Source of the DNA: CAYGFH01 sp964356315
GTDB lineage: Bacteria; Patescibacteriota; Microgenomatia; UBA10105; UBA927
Assembly: GCA_964356315.1 (NCBI GenBank)
Contig: CAYHHA010000004.1
Location: forward strand, 13,395 to 77,394
Length of the DNA stretch: 64,000 bases
Direction of reading: 5' to 3'
The translations under genes were made by a program, and so were the position numbers. This document shows, in pieces, positions 42,938-52,183 of this stretch. Within the stretch, counting starts at the first letter, position 1. Every line of letters begins with the position of its first letter. The notes beneath the pieces are model-generated. The model saw only the letters and a list, made by a program, of their open reading frames with translations, was not told where the DNA came from and did not search any database.

Positions 42938-43507
42938 TTAGTTCCTAACACTCACGGTGGTTTCGAACGCCTGATTGGCAGTATCTACTCCGCTACTGGG
43001 CGTTCCAATTTGTTTTAGTGAAAAATTTATTTTAACGCGGGTCGGCTGATCAACATATGAAGTACAAGTAAATGACAAAGTCATTCCTGATAGACTTGTG
43101 CACGCTGTTCCACCTAGAGAGATATTGTTACTCGTTAGATAATCAGATTGGCCTGTATATCCGCTTGTTGAGGCTATCCGAGTAGATCCTGTCGCATCGA
43201 GAAAACATCCAAAAGTCGTCAACTGACCATTAGGATTCGTTATTTGTAATGAAGTACTTTGTGTGCCTGTCGTTGAGCAAGTAGACGTAACGCTTCTGGC
43301 AGAACGTATCATGCGGACAAGAGTATCCATAGAGAATTGTCCATTTTGCTTAATATCTTTTAATAGTTCAGTTTTGGTATTTACTTTTGTGGTCGTAAAA
43401 AATACCTGAGAAATAAGCAACCCTATGATACCCATGATAGATACCGTAATCATGATTTCTAATAAGGTAAAACCACTTGTGGAAACAATTTTCATATATT
43501 TATTCAT
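42938..43507 (-). CDS. Minor pseudopilin (PilW/GspJ-like)
   Basis: About 190 residues. SGFTLLEIMITVSIMGIIGLLISQVFF is a type III prepilin signal: cleavage after Gly, Phe1, Glu5 and a hydrophobic stem. The body has QFSMDTLVRMIRSARSV, as in PilW/GspJ proteins that cap the initiating pilus tip. Start MNKYMKIV at 43507 lies 2 nt after the preceding stop; an earlier in-frame ATG at 43519 overlaps that gene. Confidence 0.8.
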   Translation of the reverse strand: MNKYMKIVSTSGFTLLEIMITVSIMGIIGLLISQVFFTTTKVNTKTELLKDIKQNGQFSMDTLVRMIRSARSVTSTCSTTGTQSTSLQITNPNGQLTTFGCFLDATGSTRIASTSGYTGQSDYLTSNNISLGGTACTSLSGMTLSFTCTSYVDQPTRVKINFSLKQIGTPSSGVDTANQAFETTVSVRN

Positions 43508-43509
43508 AA

Positions 43510-43950
43510 TTATTTCCATGCAGTCAAATATGTTGTCAATAAAACCTGTTGTGTTTTAGCATTTTCAGGATACGACACTTTTGACTCTATCGTCATTCTC
43601 GACCCGGATAACGAAAATGTAATAATCCGATTAAAAACGGTATCTTGGGTTGTTTTTTTTACGGGGCAATCTTCTGATTGCGTTATTTCAAGTGGTACCA
43701 GTGCAGATGAATCGAAACAGTAAGAACCGGAGTACGAGGCTAGTGTTGCCCAACTCTGATCTCGAAGTGATCTGGCGTGCTCCAGCCCTTCCTCTGCCAA
43801 TTTGACTGCTTGATCACGAGATCTACCACTCACAGATGTTTTGAGCGACGCAGAAGTTCCCGCAATAAGTCCAGTCACAAGTAGAACGACGATGCTAATA
43901 GAGATTATTGCTTCGATTAACGTTTGACCTTTAGACTGTGAATGTTTCAT
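43510..43950 (-). CDS. Minor pseudopilin (PilV/GspI-like)
   Basis: A 146-residue protein. The N-terminus SKGQTLIEAIISISIVVLLVTGLIAG is a prepilin-type helix (Gln replaces the usual Phe1; Glu5 is present), followed by DQAVKLAEEGLEHARSLRDQSWATL, typical for PilV-like proteins. It is part of a run of five overlapping pseudopilin genes. Confidence 0.75.
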   Translation of the reverse strand: MKHSQSKGQTLIEAIISISIVVLLVTGLIAGTSASLKTSVSGRSRDQAVKLAEEGLEHARSLRDQSWATLASYSGSYCFDSSALVPLEITQSEDCPVKKTTQDTVFNRIITFSLSGSRMTIESKVSYPENAKTQQVLLTTYLTAWK

Positions 43951-43955
43951 GTGAA

Positions 43956-44435
43956 TTATTGGACAACTCCAAGATCAGAAATATTTCCATTTTTTCCCAG
44001 TAATATCTCATAATTTTTTCCCGAACTAGTCAGAATAATTGGCGCATCCGCGGGAAGATTTGTTCCGCGTGATAATACGGAAAATAACACTTGATTGGGA
44101 GAGGGAAGCGTGGTGATTGTAACGCTCTTGGGCAAAGTGATCGTCGTTGTTTCCGAAGATGAAACTCCTGCACATATCGCCCCATACGTATATTCTGAAG
44201 CCGAAAAAGTTATCTTCCATCCGTCCAGTGGGGTAGAGGCCGTGCACACATCTGAAGGTTTTACTCCGCTAGAGGCCTTTGTTTGGACGAATCGGATATC
44301 GTTTTTCATTGTCAAAGCAGTTTGCTTTAGCGCCTGCGTCGTGTTGTATGAATTATAATTCGCCACGACCATGCCAGTCACAGTAAGTCCTATGCCGACA
44401 GAAACGAGAAGCTCGATGAGCGTGAATCCTTTCAT
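43956..44435 (-). CDS. Minor pseudopilin (FimT/GspH-like)
   Basis: A 159-residue protein starting MKGFTLIELLVSVGIGLTVTGMVV, a clean prepilin signal with a very short leader peptide (MKG). The body MKNDIRFVQTKASSGVKPSDVC and a beta-rich C-terminus match FimT/GspH-type minor pilins. The start overlaps the previous gene's stop by 4 nt (ATGA). Confidence 0.8.
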   Translation of the reverse strand: MKGFTLIELLVSVGIGLTVTGMVVANYNSYNTTQALKQTALTMKNDIRFVQTKASSGVKPSDVCTASTPLDGWKITFSASEYTYGAICAGVSSSETTTITLPKSVTITTLPSPNQVLFSVLSRGTNLPADAPIILTSSGKNYEILLGKNGNISDLGVVQ

Positions 44436-44902
44436 GGATTTTTTAAAGCATAATTACAACCAGCTGGAAGCAAAGCGTTTGCCACAAGAGACGTACAGGT
44501 GTTTTGATATGTCCCTGCCGGAATTGTTTCCAGATGAGCACATACGCAATATGCCGTATATGACCCTAGAGAACCAAACGCTCGGTAATAATACCCATAA
44601 TCATCATCTGGATCCGCTGGGATCACCGGCATATAGGAATTCGTCACGAGAGAACTATCTAGCGATGTTGCATTGGTAAACGATCCTGCTCCGGCACTAG
44701 GATATTCTCCAGGAGCAGTCGTATTATCTGATCGATACATTTCCAGCGCAGACCTGACTTGCTCTAAGTCACTTTTTCTCTTTACATCCCGTGAGCGTTT
44801 ATTAACAGAGGAAAATGACACAAGACCTATGCTCGTTAAAACGGCAATTATTGTTGCCGATACAAGCACCTCGAGCAATGTAAATCCACTGTTTTTTTTC
44901 AT
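44432..44902 (-). CDS. Pseudopilin (GspG-like)
   Basis: The prepilin signal KNSGFTLLEVLVSATIIAVLTSIGLVSF is followed by NKRSRDVKRKSDLEQVRSALEMYRSD, the GspG/PilE-like pattern of major-type pseudopilins, and a Cys-containing C-terminus. The start is set at ATG 44902 (MKKNSGF), 1 nt after the stop of the preceding gene; 18 upstream in-frame codons overlap that gene and have no signal character. Confidence 0.82.
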   Translation of the reverse strand: MKKNSGFTLLEVLVSATIIAVLTSIGLVSFSSVNKRSRDVKRKSDLEQVRSALEMYRSDNTTAPGEYPSAGAGSFTNATSLDSSLVTNSYMPVIPADPDDDYGYYYRAFGSLGSYTAYCVCAHLETIPAGTYQNTCTSLVANALLPAGCNYALKNP

Positions 44903-44903
44903 G

Positions 44904-45350
44904 CTATTGTAGGTTACTGACACAGTAATGGGTCGTTGCAGCGCCGTACACTCCACTTGAGTTTGCGTTCCCTGCAGTTATTGATTCCATAAGTGCACAA
45001 AATACATATGAGGTCGCTGATAAATTTCCATCCACACAGTAATCCGCGTTAAGCTGTGGATCCTTCGGTTGACCCATGGGCATATACGTTGTTAACGTAG
45101 CGAAAGAACAAGTCGTTGGATACGACGCGGTGGTGCTCTGGGAATAGTACTGCTCCCACGCTGATTGCATCGCTTTTAGATCACCTTTTCGTCTAGCATC
45201 TCGAGATTTTTTTTGTGCAGTCGTATACGACGCAAGACCTATGGAGACGAGTATGCCAATAATAGCTATGACGATAAGTACTTCAAGGAGAGTAAATCCT
45301 TTTGTATTCGATTTGTCGCGAGCTTTAAAGCTCAGAAATATATGTTCCAT
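44904..45350 (-). CDS. Pseudopilin (GspG-like)
   Basis: A 148-residue pilin-like protein: NTKGFTLLEVLIVIAIIGILVSIGLASY is the prepilin signal, then AQKKSRDARRKGDLKAMQSAWEQYYSQS. It is a paralogue of the neighbour at 44432-44902 (same KKSRDARRKxDL block), suggesting gene duplication. The N-terminal extension of 15 residues before the signal is unusually long. It overlaps the end of pilD by 19 nt. Confidence 0.82.
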   Translation of the reverse strand: MEHIFLSFKARDKSNTKGFTLLEVLIVIAIIGILVSIGLASYTTAQKKSRDARRKGDLKAMQSAWEQYYSQSTTASYPTTCSFATLTTYMPMGQPKDPQLNADYCVDGNLSATSYVFCALMESITAGNANSSGVYGAATTHYCVSNLQ

Positions 45351-46078
45351 AATACTTGTAGTTGTCTTTCAAAAATAATAGCCATTACCATTCCAAATAG
45401 TAAAAATGGGCCAAAGGCGATTTTACTTTTGAAAGATTTGCTTCGTAATAAAATTAGTATGACACCGAGAAAGGCGCCCGTCAAGAAAGCTATATATAAT
45501 GAAAATATTGATCCAGGAAATCCCATAAGAAGTCCAAGTGCGAGCGATAATTTTACATCGCCAAAACCCATGCCTTTTCCTTTTGTGAAATACCATAGCG
45601 CATAAAAAAACGTACCTGCGCCAAGTGCACACAAAATACGTATAGGCAATTCAGTCAAAAGACCACCTGAATACATAAATCCTAGCGTTGATCCAATCAT
45701 CAAAGTGATCATAGAATCAGGAATAAGTTGAAATTTTATATCTGCAATGGCTATAACAATCGCAGAAGAGAGAATTCCTACCGCCCACAAAAATTGAGAA
45801 CCAAAAGGGACAAACCGAAGAAGTATGACATAACTGATCGCAGTGACAAGTTCCACCATGGGGTACTGGAGAGATAGCTTTTTTTTGCATCGCAAACATC
45901 TGCCACGTTGCAAAATGTACGAGAACAGGGGAATAAGCTCGAACCACCGTAGGGGTTTTTTGCAAAAATCGCAATGTGACCTACCCCACAAGACACTCTC
46001 GTCGGTTTCTGAACGATCAGCTATGACATTTAAGAATGACCCAAAAACGAGTCCATATATTCCGACAAGTACATCCAT
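45332..46078 (-). CDS. pilD: Prepilin peptidase/N-methyltransferase
   Basis: A 248-residue polytopic membrane protein that cleaves prepilin leaders after Gly and methylates Phe1. MDVLVGIYGLVFGSFLNVIADR starts the first helix; the cytoplasmic loop has two CxxC pairs (SHCDFCKK, GRCLRCKK); catalytic aspartates lie in AIADIKF and GMGFGDVKL. The start at 46078 is chosen because a TACAAT box ends 6 nt upstream and the first helix begins there; in-frame codons further upstream overlap the divergent gene's promoter. Confidence 0.92.
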   Translation of the reverse strand: MDVLVGIYGLVFGSFLNVIADRSETDESVLWGRSHCDFCKKPLRWFELIPLFSYILQRGRCLRCKKKLSLQYPMVELVTAISYVILLRFVPFGSQFLWAVGILSSAIVIAIADIKFQLIPDSMITLMIGSTLGFMYSGGLLTELPIRILCALGAGTFFYALWYFTKGKGMGFGDVKLSLALGLLMGFPGSIFSLYIAFLTGAFLGVILILLRSKSFKSKIAFGPFLLFGMVMAIIFERQLQVLWNIYF

Positions 46079-46084
46079 AAGAGT

Positions 46085-46090
46085 ATTGTA
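46085..46090 (-). promoter_or_regulatory. -10 box of pilD and the pilus operon
   Basis: Minus-strand TACAAT ends 6 nt before ATG 46078. A weak -35 (TGTTCA) lies 17 nt upstream. It faces the plus-strand promoter at 46131-46160. Confidence 0.5.
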
Positions 46091-46130
46091 CTTAAATGAT
46101 TCTATCCTGAACAGTACTGGGAAAACCGTC

Positions 46131-46160
46131 TTGCAATAGAAGGATATAATCGAGTACAGT
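46131..46160 (+). promoter_or_regulatory. Leaderless promoter of YfhO-like gene
   Basis: TTGCAA (46131-46136), 18 nt, TACAGT (46155-46160), 6 nt, ATG 46167. A second TATAAT (46145-46150) lies within the spacer. Confidence 0.55.
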
Positions 46161-46166
46161 ACACGC

Positions 46167-48365
46167 ATGATTCGGCCAGTTATTCGCGATACTATAGCCC
46201 TCTTTGTACTATTTCTCGTGGTTTGCCTGTTTTTACTACCACTGTTTTACCCGACTTCCCAGCTTGTCGTCACTCCTGATTTCGTTCGCAGCGATTCTTT
46301 GCATAGCAGTATCGCATTGAAATTATTGATCAAAGAATCGTTTGCTCATCACGCGATACTACCGCTTTGGTCCCGCTATTTACAACAAGGTTTTCCACTA
46401 ATTGCAGAAGGTCAAATTGGAATATTTTTTATCCCAAATCTGATCAGTTTTATATTTTTTCCCGCACCGGTCGCGTACAATATGCTTCTGGTTAGCACGC
46501 TGTGGATATTTGGGAGCGGGATATATGCTTGGCTACGTAGAGCTGGAGTATCGAGATCCGTTTCTTTTTTTGGAGCGGTTTCTGGGAGTTTCTCGGGGCC
46601 AATGATAGTTCACTTCACTCACATTGCTCTTATTCAAGGATTTTCTATTATGCCATGGATTCTTCTGGCAACTGAACGCCTTGCTTATCGACAAACCAGA
46701 ATCAATCTGATTATTTTTTCCCTGGCACTATCACAGCAACTATTCACAGGATCTCCCCAGCCTATGGTAATAACTTTATGTTTTTCACTGCCATATTATG
46801 TATACCTGACCCAGAAAATTCAACATAAATTCCTGCCACTTTTGAGCATGATTACCGCCATCGCGTTGGGTCTTCTTATCGCCTGCGCGCAACTATTGCC
46901 ATCGGTGGAATTTTTATCTCAAATCACTATTTCAAACGCTCAGATATCTCAAAATAGACTCTCGTATAATTACCCAATTTCGCATCTCGTAACACTAATA
47001 AATCCATATCTCCTGGGCAATGTACGAAATGGAACCTATTTTGCACAGACAATCGCCGAAAAAAGTATTTTTTGGGAAGCGACAGGATATGTGGGAGTGC
47101 TACCAATTATTCTTCTGTTTTTATGGCTGTTTCAGCGTTCCCTGAAAATCGTGTATCGAGTAAAAATTCGATTGTTTGGTATCGCAATGTTTGTCGCACT
47201 TCTTTTGGCCATAGGAAGCAAGTCTCCCGTATATCTTATATATTCTATCTGGCCGTTTACACTCTTTAACGTACCGGCGAGATTCATTTGGATACTTTCT
47301 CTCTCAATTATTTACCTCGCGGCACTATCCCTGGAATCATTGACACGGCAAGCATCTACGAAAAAAATATTCTATATCATTGTTGGCTGTTCTATACTGA
47401 TTCAACTGACCGACAGCTTCACCATCTGGAAAGATTATCATCTTATTAGCCCCACTGCCCAGTGGATATCGAAACCAGAAATCGCACAATTTCTCAATCC
47501 TACTGACACAGTATATTCGATCGGCTTTTCAAATCTCTATAAAAATTCTTTTCAAAAAGGATGGAAAAACCCGCAAAGCTATATATTTTTATCGAATTCA
47601 CTTCAGCCAAATATAACAGCGCTATGGGGAGTTAAAACATTTTCTGTTGTATCTGGGCGAAATCTCCGGCGTCACCAGTATGCTACACAGCTACTTTCTG
47701 ATGAAATATCTATGTCGACGCAATCAGCTCACCTTACGGATTTTGGGAACAAATTACTCTCCATATACGGCATAACTAAAATCATCTTGCCAAATCCTTT
47801 AGAGGACAAAGCACGTTCACCATCAATCGTACTGAAAAATGATAAAAAAGACGCATCATCAATATATGTTTACCCAACTTCTGCCGATCCAATTGGGTAT
47901 TATATAGCTGAATCCGCAAAAAAAGCGAAAACCATACAAGAAGCAAAAGCAGCATTTCAAAACAGTGATTTTATCCCAGGCCATTCTGTGGTACTTGAAT
48001 CTGACCCGACCCAACCACTACGACCACAAAACAGTGCAACAGTATCAGCGCGTATCGTATCTGATACAGAGACCGTCTATACCGTTTCAAACATCGTTTC
48101 AGATTCCTATCTTGTCATTGCCCAGTCATACTACCCAGGATGGAATGCGTATATAGATAACAAGAAATACAGCGTTATCCCTGCAAATATATATCAATCG
48201 GCAGTTCCCGTATCTAAAGGAAATCATCTGATCCGTGTGGTATATGAGCCTACAAGCGTCAAAAGAGGCATGGTGTTATCGATCATCGGCATGAGTATTG
48301 TTTTTATTCTAGCGGTATTTCCTTGGACTTTTCGGAAGCGTCGTACTCACCCCTCAGCTGGGTAG
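46167..48365 (+). CDS. YfhO-family GT-C-like membrane protein
   Basis: A 732-residue polytopic protein with about 12 helices in residues 1-420 and a further one near the C-terminus. The first outer loop reads SDSLHSSIALKLLIKESFAHHAILPLWSRYLQQGFP. The late extracellular domain ends with the YfhO hallmark YYPGWNAYIDNKKYSVIPAN...VRVVYEP-like segment before the last helix. YfhO proteins glycosylate lipoteichoic acid or other surface polymers from lipid-linked sugars. Its 3' end overlaps the convergent next gene by 62 nt. Confidence 0.8.
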   Translation: MIRPVIRDTIALFVLFLVVCLFLLPLFYPTSQLVVTPDFVRSDSLHSSIALKLLIKESFAHHAILPLWSRYLQQGFPLIAEGQIGIFFIPNLISFIFFPAPVAYNMLLVSTLWIFGSGIYAWLRRAGVSRSVSFFGAVSGSFSGPMIVHFTHIALIQGFSIMPWILLATERLAYRQTRINLIIFSLALSQQLFTGSPQPMVITLCFSLPYYVYLTQKIQHKFLPLLSMITAIALGLLIACAQLLPSVEFLSQITISNAQISQNRLSYNYPISHLVTLINPYLLGNVRNGTYFAQTIAEKSIFWEATGYVGVLPIILLFLWLFQRSLKIVYRVKIRLFGIAMFVALLLAIGSKSPVYLIYSIWPFTLFNVPARFIWILSLSIIYLAALSLESLTRQASTKKIFYIIVGCSILIQLTDSFTIWKDYHLISPTAQWISKPEIAQFLNPTDTVYSIGFSNLYKNSFQKGWKNPQSYIFLSNSLQPNITALWGVKTFSVVSGRNLRRHQYATQLLSDEISMSTQSAHLTDFGNKLLSIYGITKIILPNPLEDKARSPSIVLKNDKKDASSIYVYPTSADPIGYYIAESAKKAKTIQEAKAAFQNSDFIPGHSVVLESDPTQPLRPQNSATVSARIVSDTETVYTVSNIVSDSYLVIAQSYYPGWNAYIDNKKYSVIPANIYQSAVPVSKGNHLIRVVYEPTSVKRGMVLSIIGMSIVFILAVFPWTFRKRRTHPSAG

Positions 48366-50310
48366 CTTTTTTTGTGTTGTTCAGGCATTTTTCATACACG
48401 TTCGCTTCATATCCTTTCGTGTATTCATACTTTTTTACTTGGTCTGTTTTGCGTGATTGTTGAAAAGATACTACGGCATCAGTACAGTTGGTATTCATTG
48501 TTTGTGCGATGCCTAGATTCATATAAGCCTCAGCATTGTACATATCTCCACCATACGAAATTGCTGACGTAAATTGATGAGTTGCCGAGGTGTAATCCTT
48601 CGCTTTTAACAGCACTTTTCCATATTCTATTCGGGAGTAGGCATACATGTCCCTCACATTAGATATCATCATATGATTATATCGTTCTAGTATTCCCTGT
48701 ATAGGATTGTTAAACTGATTCCACAGCACATCATTTTGCGCTTTCATAACAGAATAGACTGGAGCATTTGCCTGTGGATATAATTCAAATAATAACCCTC
48801 TAGGAACCCACACAAAATCCGGCTGAAGGGGAACTGTTTCGGTTCTATTTGTCAAAATATGATATTGAGGATAGTTTGATTGGACGATGCGCAGACGAAT
48901 AGGTATGTCTTTAGTATCGGGAATTACTATTTCAGGAAAGTATTTTCTAATTTGCGCAGTATATTCTGGCGTGTCCAGTCTCCCGTTATGGATGACCACG
49001 ACATCTGGTCGAACACCAAGAACATATCGGGCATATTGAACAGAAAACAGAGGCATATCTCCACTAAGAAATACAATACTTTTTGGAGGCGCACTTGCCA
49101 AAATATCTCTCGCGTACGCATCTACTGTGCGATCTCTTGGCAATCCCCAAAATCTAAATTGTGTTCCATACGCGTTGAAAATCACTAAGACGAATAGACT
49201 ACCCACATAGAGCGCGCCAAACAGATTCGCAAACCTGAGAAGCTTCTTTTTTGCCATAGACAATACACACACATCATATATGTGGGACACGCCCACAGAG
49301 CATAGGATAGATAACAGTAGATAAGAAGGTAATAAAAATCGCTCGTAGGTGCCAAGTGTAAAACGGTTTGTTAATGGGAAGCTCGCATAGAAAAAGAAAA
49401 ATGGTCCGATTGAGCAAATCGCGATACTAAAAAACCAAAACAATTTTCTCTGCTTTCTCCAGAGAGCATAAAATCCTGCCACTATAGCGATTATTCCAAT
49501 GAGCTGGAAATCCATACCTATAAAGTCTAGATAAAGTCGCACGCTTAAAAAACGCTGAATGAATAACTCTCCATAAGCCGCGTTTGATACAAACGTTCCA
49601 TAATCGCTTCTTGTTACCAAACGAATAAAATTTGATACGGTTGTTGGGTTATCCCACACGATAATTGAAGTACCAAATCCCGACAATACAACGTAGAGAT
49701 ATGGCAAAAGCCCAAGAGCAAACAGACACAGAGTCCGAAGAAGCATTGTCCGGGAGTATATCTTTCTAAGTATGTGTTTATGGACATAGAGCCAATACCC
49801 TAATGCAGGAGTCAAAAAAAGAATAACGTGATGGTGCGTCAAAGATAACCCAAACACAAATACTGTCAAATACCAATACCGAACATCCTTGGACCTGGTA
49901 AATAAAAACATCAGAGAAATAACTATAACGACAAACAAGTCAAACAGCGCAAATACCTCAGGAGTAACACTGTAGAGAAAATATACGTAATTTCCCAACA
50001 ATATCAGAGATCCGAAAAGAGCACTATACGTTTTTTTCGTGATACTATAAATCAGATAAAATACAAGAGAGATGACGATAGCATGAGGAAGACTAGATGC
50101 TACTGCTACTCTCCAAGACGGGGTAAAAATAGGTATTTTACATAACAAAAATCCCAACAAAGTATAGAGAGGGTATCCTGGTGGATGGGGAACACCAAAT
50201 GTACAGGCGGCGCTTACCAAATCACCACTATCGCCTCCAGCAATCCCTTGTGCTTGAAAAAATAGAAATACGAAAAAACTCCAAAATCCGACACCCCATT
50301 TCCAGATCAT
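48304..50310 (-). CDS. DUF2723-like membrane protein with C-terminal TPR-like domain
   Basis: A 668-residue protein. GGDSGDLVSAACTFGVPHPPGYPLYTLLG near the N-terminus is the signature of DUF2723/TMEM260-type O-mannosyltransferase-like proteins, with about ten helices after it. The outer part contains SIVFLSGDMPLFSVQYARYVLGVRPDVV. The last 110 residues form TPR-like helices (YAYSRIEYGKVLLKAKDYTSATHQFTSAISYGGDMYNAEAYMNLGIA..., shown in part). It probably glycosylates exported proteins, possibly pilins given its place inside the pilus region. It overlaps the YfhO-like gene tail to tail. Confidence 0.75.
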   Translation of the reverse strand: MIWKWGVGFWSFFVFLFFQAQGIAGGDSGDLVSAACTFGVPHPPGYPLYTLLGFLLCKIPIFTPSWRVAVASSLPHAIVISLVFYLIYSITKKTYSALFGSLILLGNYVYFLYSVTPEVFALFDLFVVIVISLMFLFTRSKDVRYWYLTVFVFGLSLTHHHVILFLTPALGYWLYVHKHILRKIYSRTMLLRTLCLFALGLLPYLYVVLSGFGTSIIVWDNPTTVSNFIRLVTRSDYGTFVSNAAYGELFIQRFLSVRLYLDFIGMDFQLIGIIAIVAGFYALWRKQRKLFWFFSIAICSIGPFFFFYASFPLTNRFTLGTYERFLLPSYLLLSILCSVGVSHIYDVCVLSMAKKKLLRFANLFGALYVGSLFVLVIFNAYGTQFRFWGLPRDRTVDAYARDILASAPPKSIVFLSGDMPLFSVQYARYVLGVRPDVVVIHNGRLDTPEYTAQIRKYFPEIVIPDTKDIPIRLRIVQSNYPQYHILTNRTETVPLQPDFVWVPRGLLFELYPQANAPVYSVMKAQNDVLWNQFNNPIQGILERYNHMMISNVRDMYAYSRIEYGKVLLKAKDYTSATHQFTSAISYGGDMYNAEAYMNLGIAQTMNTNCTDAVVSFQQSRKTDQVKKYEYTKGYEANVYEKCLNNTKKATQLRGEYDASEKSKEIPLE

Positions 50311-50323
50311 ATGTTTATGCTAC

Positions 50324-50351
50324 AAAAAATCCCCACTGATAAGCAGTGGGG
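50324..50351 (-). terminator. Intrinsic terminator of major pilin gene
   Basis: Stem CCCCACTG (50331-50338) with CAGTGGGG (50344-50351), 5-nt loop. On the minus strand it is followed by ATTTTTT, so it terminates the pilin transcript before the DUF2723-like gene. Confidence 0.85.
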
Positions 50352-50377
50352 ATTTATACCAATACACTATTGAGACA

Positions 50378-50896
50378 TTACTGAATACAGAAATAACAAT
50401 CGATACCAGCTACATCCTTCGATTTACAAGCAGTTACACCACTTGTTGTAGTATTTTCTACGCCATCTGACGCGTAGATGGTATTTGGATCATTTTGGAA
50501 ACTTTTCGACTCAGGTGAAAAACAGACAGATGCATGCGTTCCATCAGTCGCATTCACATATATTTTGTCAAGAGATGCTGTTCCTGCCAAATCAAAAAAT
50601 TTATCTTTTAGCTCTCCTGCGGACACAAGCTTAGCCACCTGATCCGACATGGCATAGACTGTGTTCGCCGTAACATCGGTTCCCCATGGGAACGTCGATT
50701 TAATAGAATAATAGCGAAGAAGCGAATTATAAAACTCTGATACCGTGTTTCTCATAGATGTATCACGACCTTTTTTAAGTTGTTCAAACGGATCGATTGT
50801 CGCAAGAAGTCCGACTGCGAGTGCTCCAAGAAGCGCGATAACGATAAGAAGTTCAATAAGCGTAAAGCCTTTGTGAATACCGGCAGATTTTTTCAT
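50378..50896 (-). CDS. Probable major type IV pilin
   Basis: A 172-residue prepilin. KGFTLIELLIVIALLGALAVGLLATIDPFEQLKKG (in part) is a classical type III signal with Glu5, and the C-terminal region has a Cys-bearing loop (VCFSPES...CKSKDVAGIDCYFC). It has its own strong promoter, a Shine-Dalgarno (AGAGGT) and a private terminator, unlike the other pseudopilin genes. This monocistronic arrangement fits high expression of the main pilus subunit. Confidence 0.85.
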   Translation of the reverse strand: MKKSAGIHKGFTLIELLIVIALLGALAVGLLATIDPFEQLKKGRDTSMRNTVSEFYNSLLRYYSIKSTFPWGTDVTANTVYAMSDQVAKLVSAGELKDKFFDLAGTASLDKIYVNATDGTHASVCFSPESKSFQNDPNTIYASDGVENTTTSGVTACKSKDVAGIDCYFCIQ

Positions 50897-50918
50897 AATT
50901 TTTTACCTCTCATTTATG

Positions 50919-50946
50919 TGTATCACCTTATGAAGACTGCTGTCAA
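50919..50946 (-). promoter_or_regulatory. Promoter of the major pilin
   Basis: Minus strand: TTGACA (50946-50941), 16 nt, GATACA (50924-50919). The transcript has a leader of roughly 15-20 nt with AGAGGT before ATG 50896, so this gene is not leaderless. Confidence 0.6.
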
Positions 50947-50963
50947 CTAGGGGATTGGCGAGG

Positions 50964-52175
50964 CTATTTAAACTGGCTCGTCAAATTGTATATCGGTGTG
51001 ATAACAGAGATAACAATAAATCCTACTCCAACGCCTAATACGACCATTATAATTGGCTCTATAGCCGTGGTAAGACCTTTGACCAGATGCTCCGACTCTG
51101 ATTCGAAATAGGTAGATAATTTTGTGAGAGTATCATCAAGTTTCCCTGTTTCTTCTCCTACCTTCATCATCTGAGAAACGATCGGGGGAAATACCGGGTA
51201 TTGCGCGAACGTTTCACCGAGTGGAAATCCTTTTTCCACCTTTTTGGAAATCTCCGTAATAGCATTTCGAAATAACACGTTCCCGAGTGATTCTTTTAAA
51301 ATTCGAAGTCCCTCCAAGATATGGATACCAGAGGCTACCAACATCCCGAGCGTTCTGGTGAATTCCACCAATATTATTTTCTTTTGAAGCTCTCCAAATA
51401 ACGGTAATTTTAACATAATCGTATCCATGATGAGTTCACCTTCAGGGGTCTTTCTCCAACGCCTAAACAATTCAGTGCATCCAAAAATACCGATAATAAG
51501 AACCCACCAATAGTGTACAAAAAAACCTGATACACCCATTAATATTTTTGTTGATACAGGAAGGTCGATATTAAAATCTTTATAGAGGTCGGTAAGCTTC
51601 GGCACGACCACGGTCATCATAACGAAGGTAACGCCGATCATGCCGATTGCGATAATAATTGGATAAATCATAGCCCCGGATACTTTACTTTTAAATTCCC
51701 TCTGACTTTCCATAATATTTGCCAGTCGATTCATAACTTGATCAAGAGTTCCGGACGATTCTCCTGCTTTCACGAGAGCTAAAAATGTCGCTGGAAAGTA
51801 TGCAGGATATTTCCCGAGGGAATCAGCAAGTGTTCCTCCGCTGACGATTTGATGTTCGACTTCCTGAAGCATATTGGCAAACACCGGATTTACCGTTTGA
51901 CTTCGTAAAATAGTGAGGGACTCTGGAAGCGATAATCCCGCTGTGACCATGGTAGATAATTGACGAGTGAAATTCACAATGTCATTAAACCCTACCTTAT
52001 TCATCTGATTTTTAAATCCGCTAAATATGAGAAGCTCAGAATTCTCGTGCAGATCTACGACAAAAAGTTGCTTATCATGCAGAAGTCTAGAGGCTATAGA
52101 CTGATTTGGAGCTTCGACAAGCCCTGTCACTATTTTCCCATCTGACCCACGTGCTTGATACCGAAATATGCTCAT
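50964..52175 (-). CDS. pilC: Type IV pilus inner-membrane platform protein PilC
   Basis: A 403-residue GspF/PilC protein. Two tandem GspF domains each carry FTRQLSTMVTAGLSLPESLTIL-like (residues about 66-90) and FTRTLGMLVASGIHILEGLRIL-like (about 265-290) helices, and the membrane helices MIYPIIIAIGMIGVTFVMMTVVV, FFVHYWWVLIIGIFG and the C-terminal GVGVGFIVISVI. PilC couples ATPase rotation to pilin insertion. It lies 8 nt downstream of pilT. Confidence 0.93.
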   Translation of the reverse strand: MSIFRYQARGSDGKIVTGLVEAPNQSIASRLLHDKQLFVVDLHENSELLIFSGFKNQMNKVGFNDIVNFTRQLSTMVTAGLSLPESLTILRSQTVNPVFANMLQEVEHQIVSGGTLADSLGKYPAYFPATFLALVKAGESSGTLDQVMNRLANIMESQREFKSKVSGAMIYPIIIAIGMIGVTFVMMTVVVPKLTDLYKDFNIDLPVSTKILMGVSGFFVHYWWVLIIGIFGCTELFRRWRKTPEGELIMDTIMLKLPLFGELQKKIILVEFTRTLGMLVASGIHILEGLRILKESLGNVLFRNAITEISKKVEKGFPLGETFAQYPVFPPIVSQMMKVGEETGKLDDTLTKLSTYFESESEHLVKGLTTAIEPIIMVVLGVGVGFIVISVITPIYNLTSQFK

Positions 52176-52183
52176 ATAAGAAT

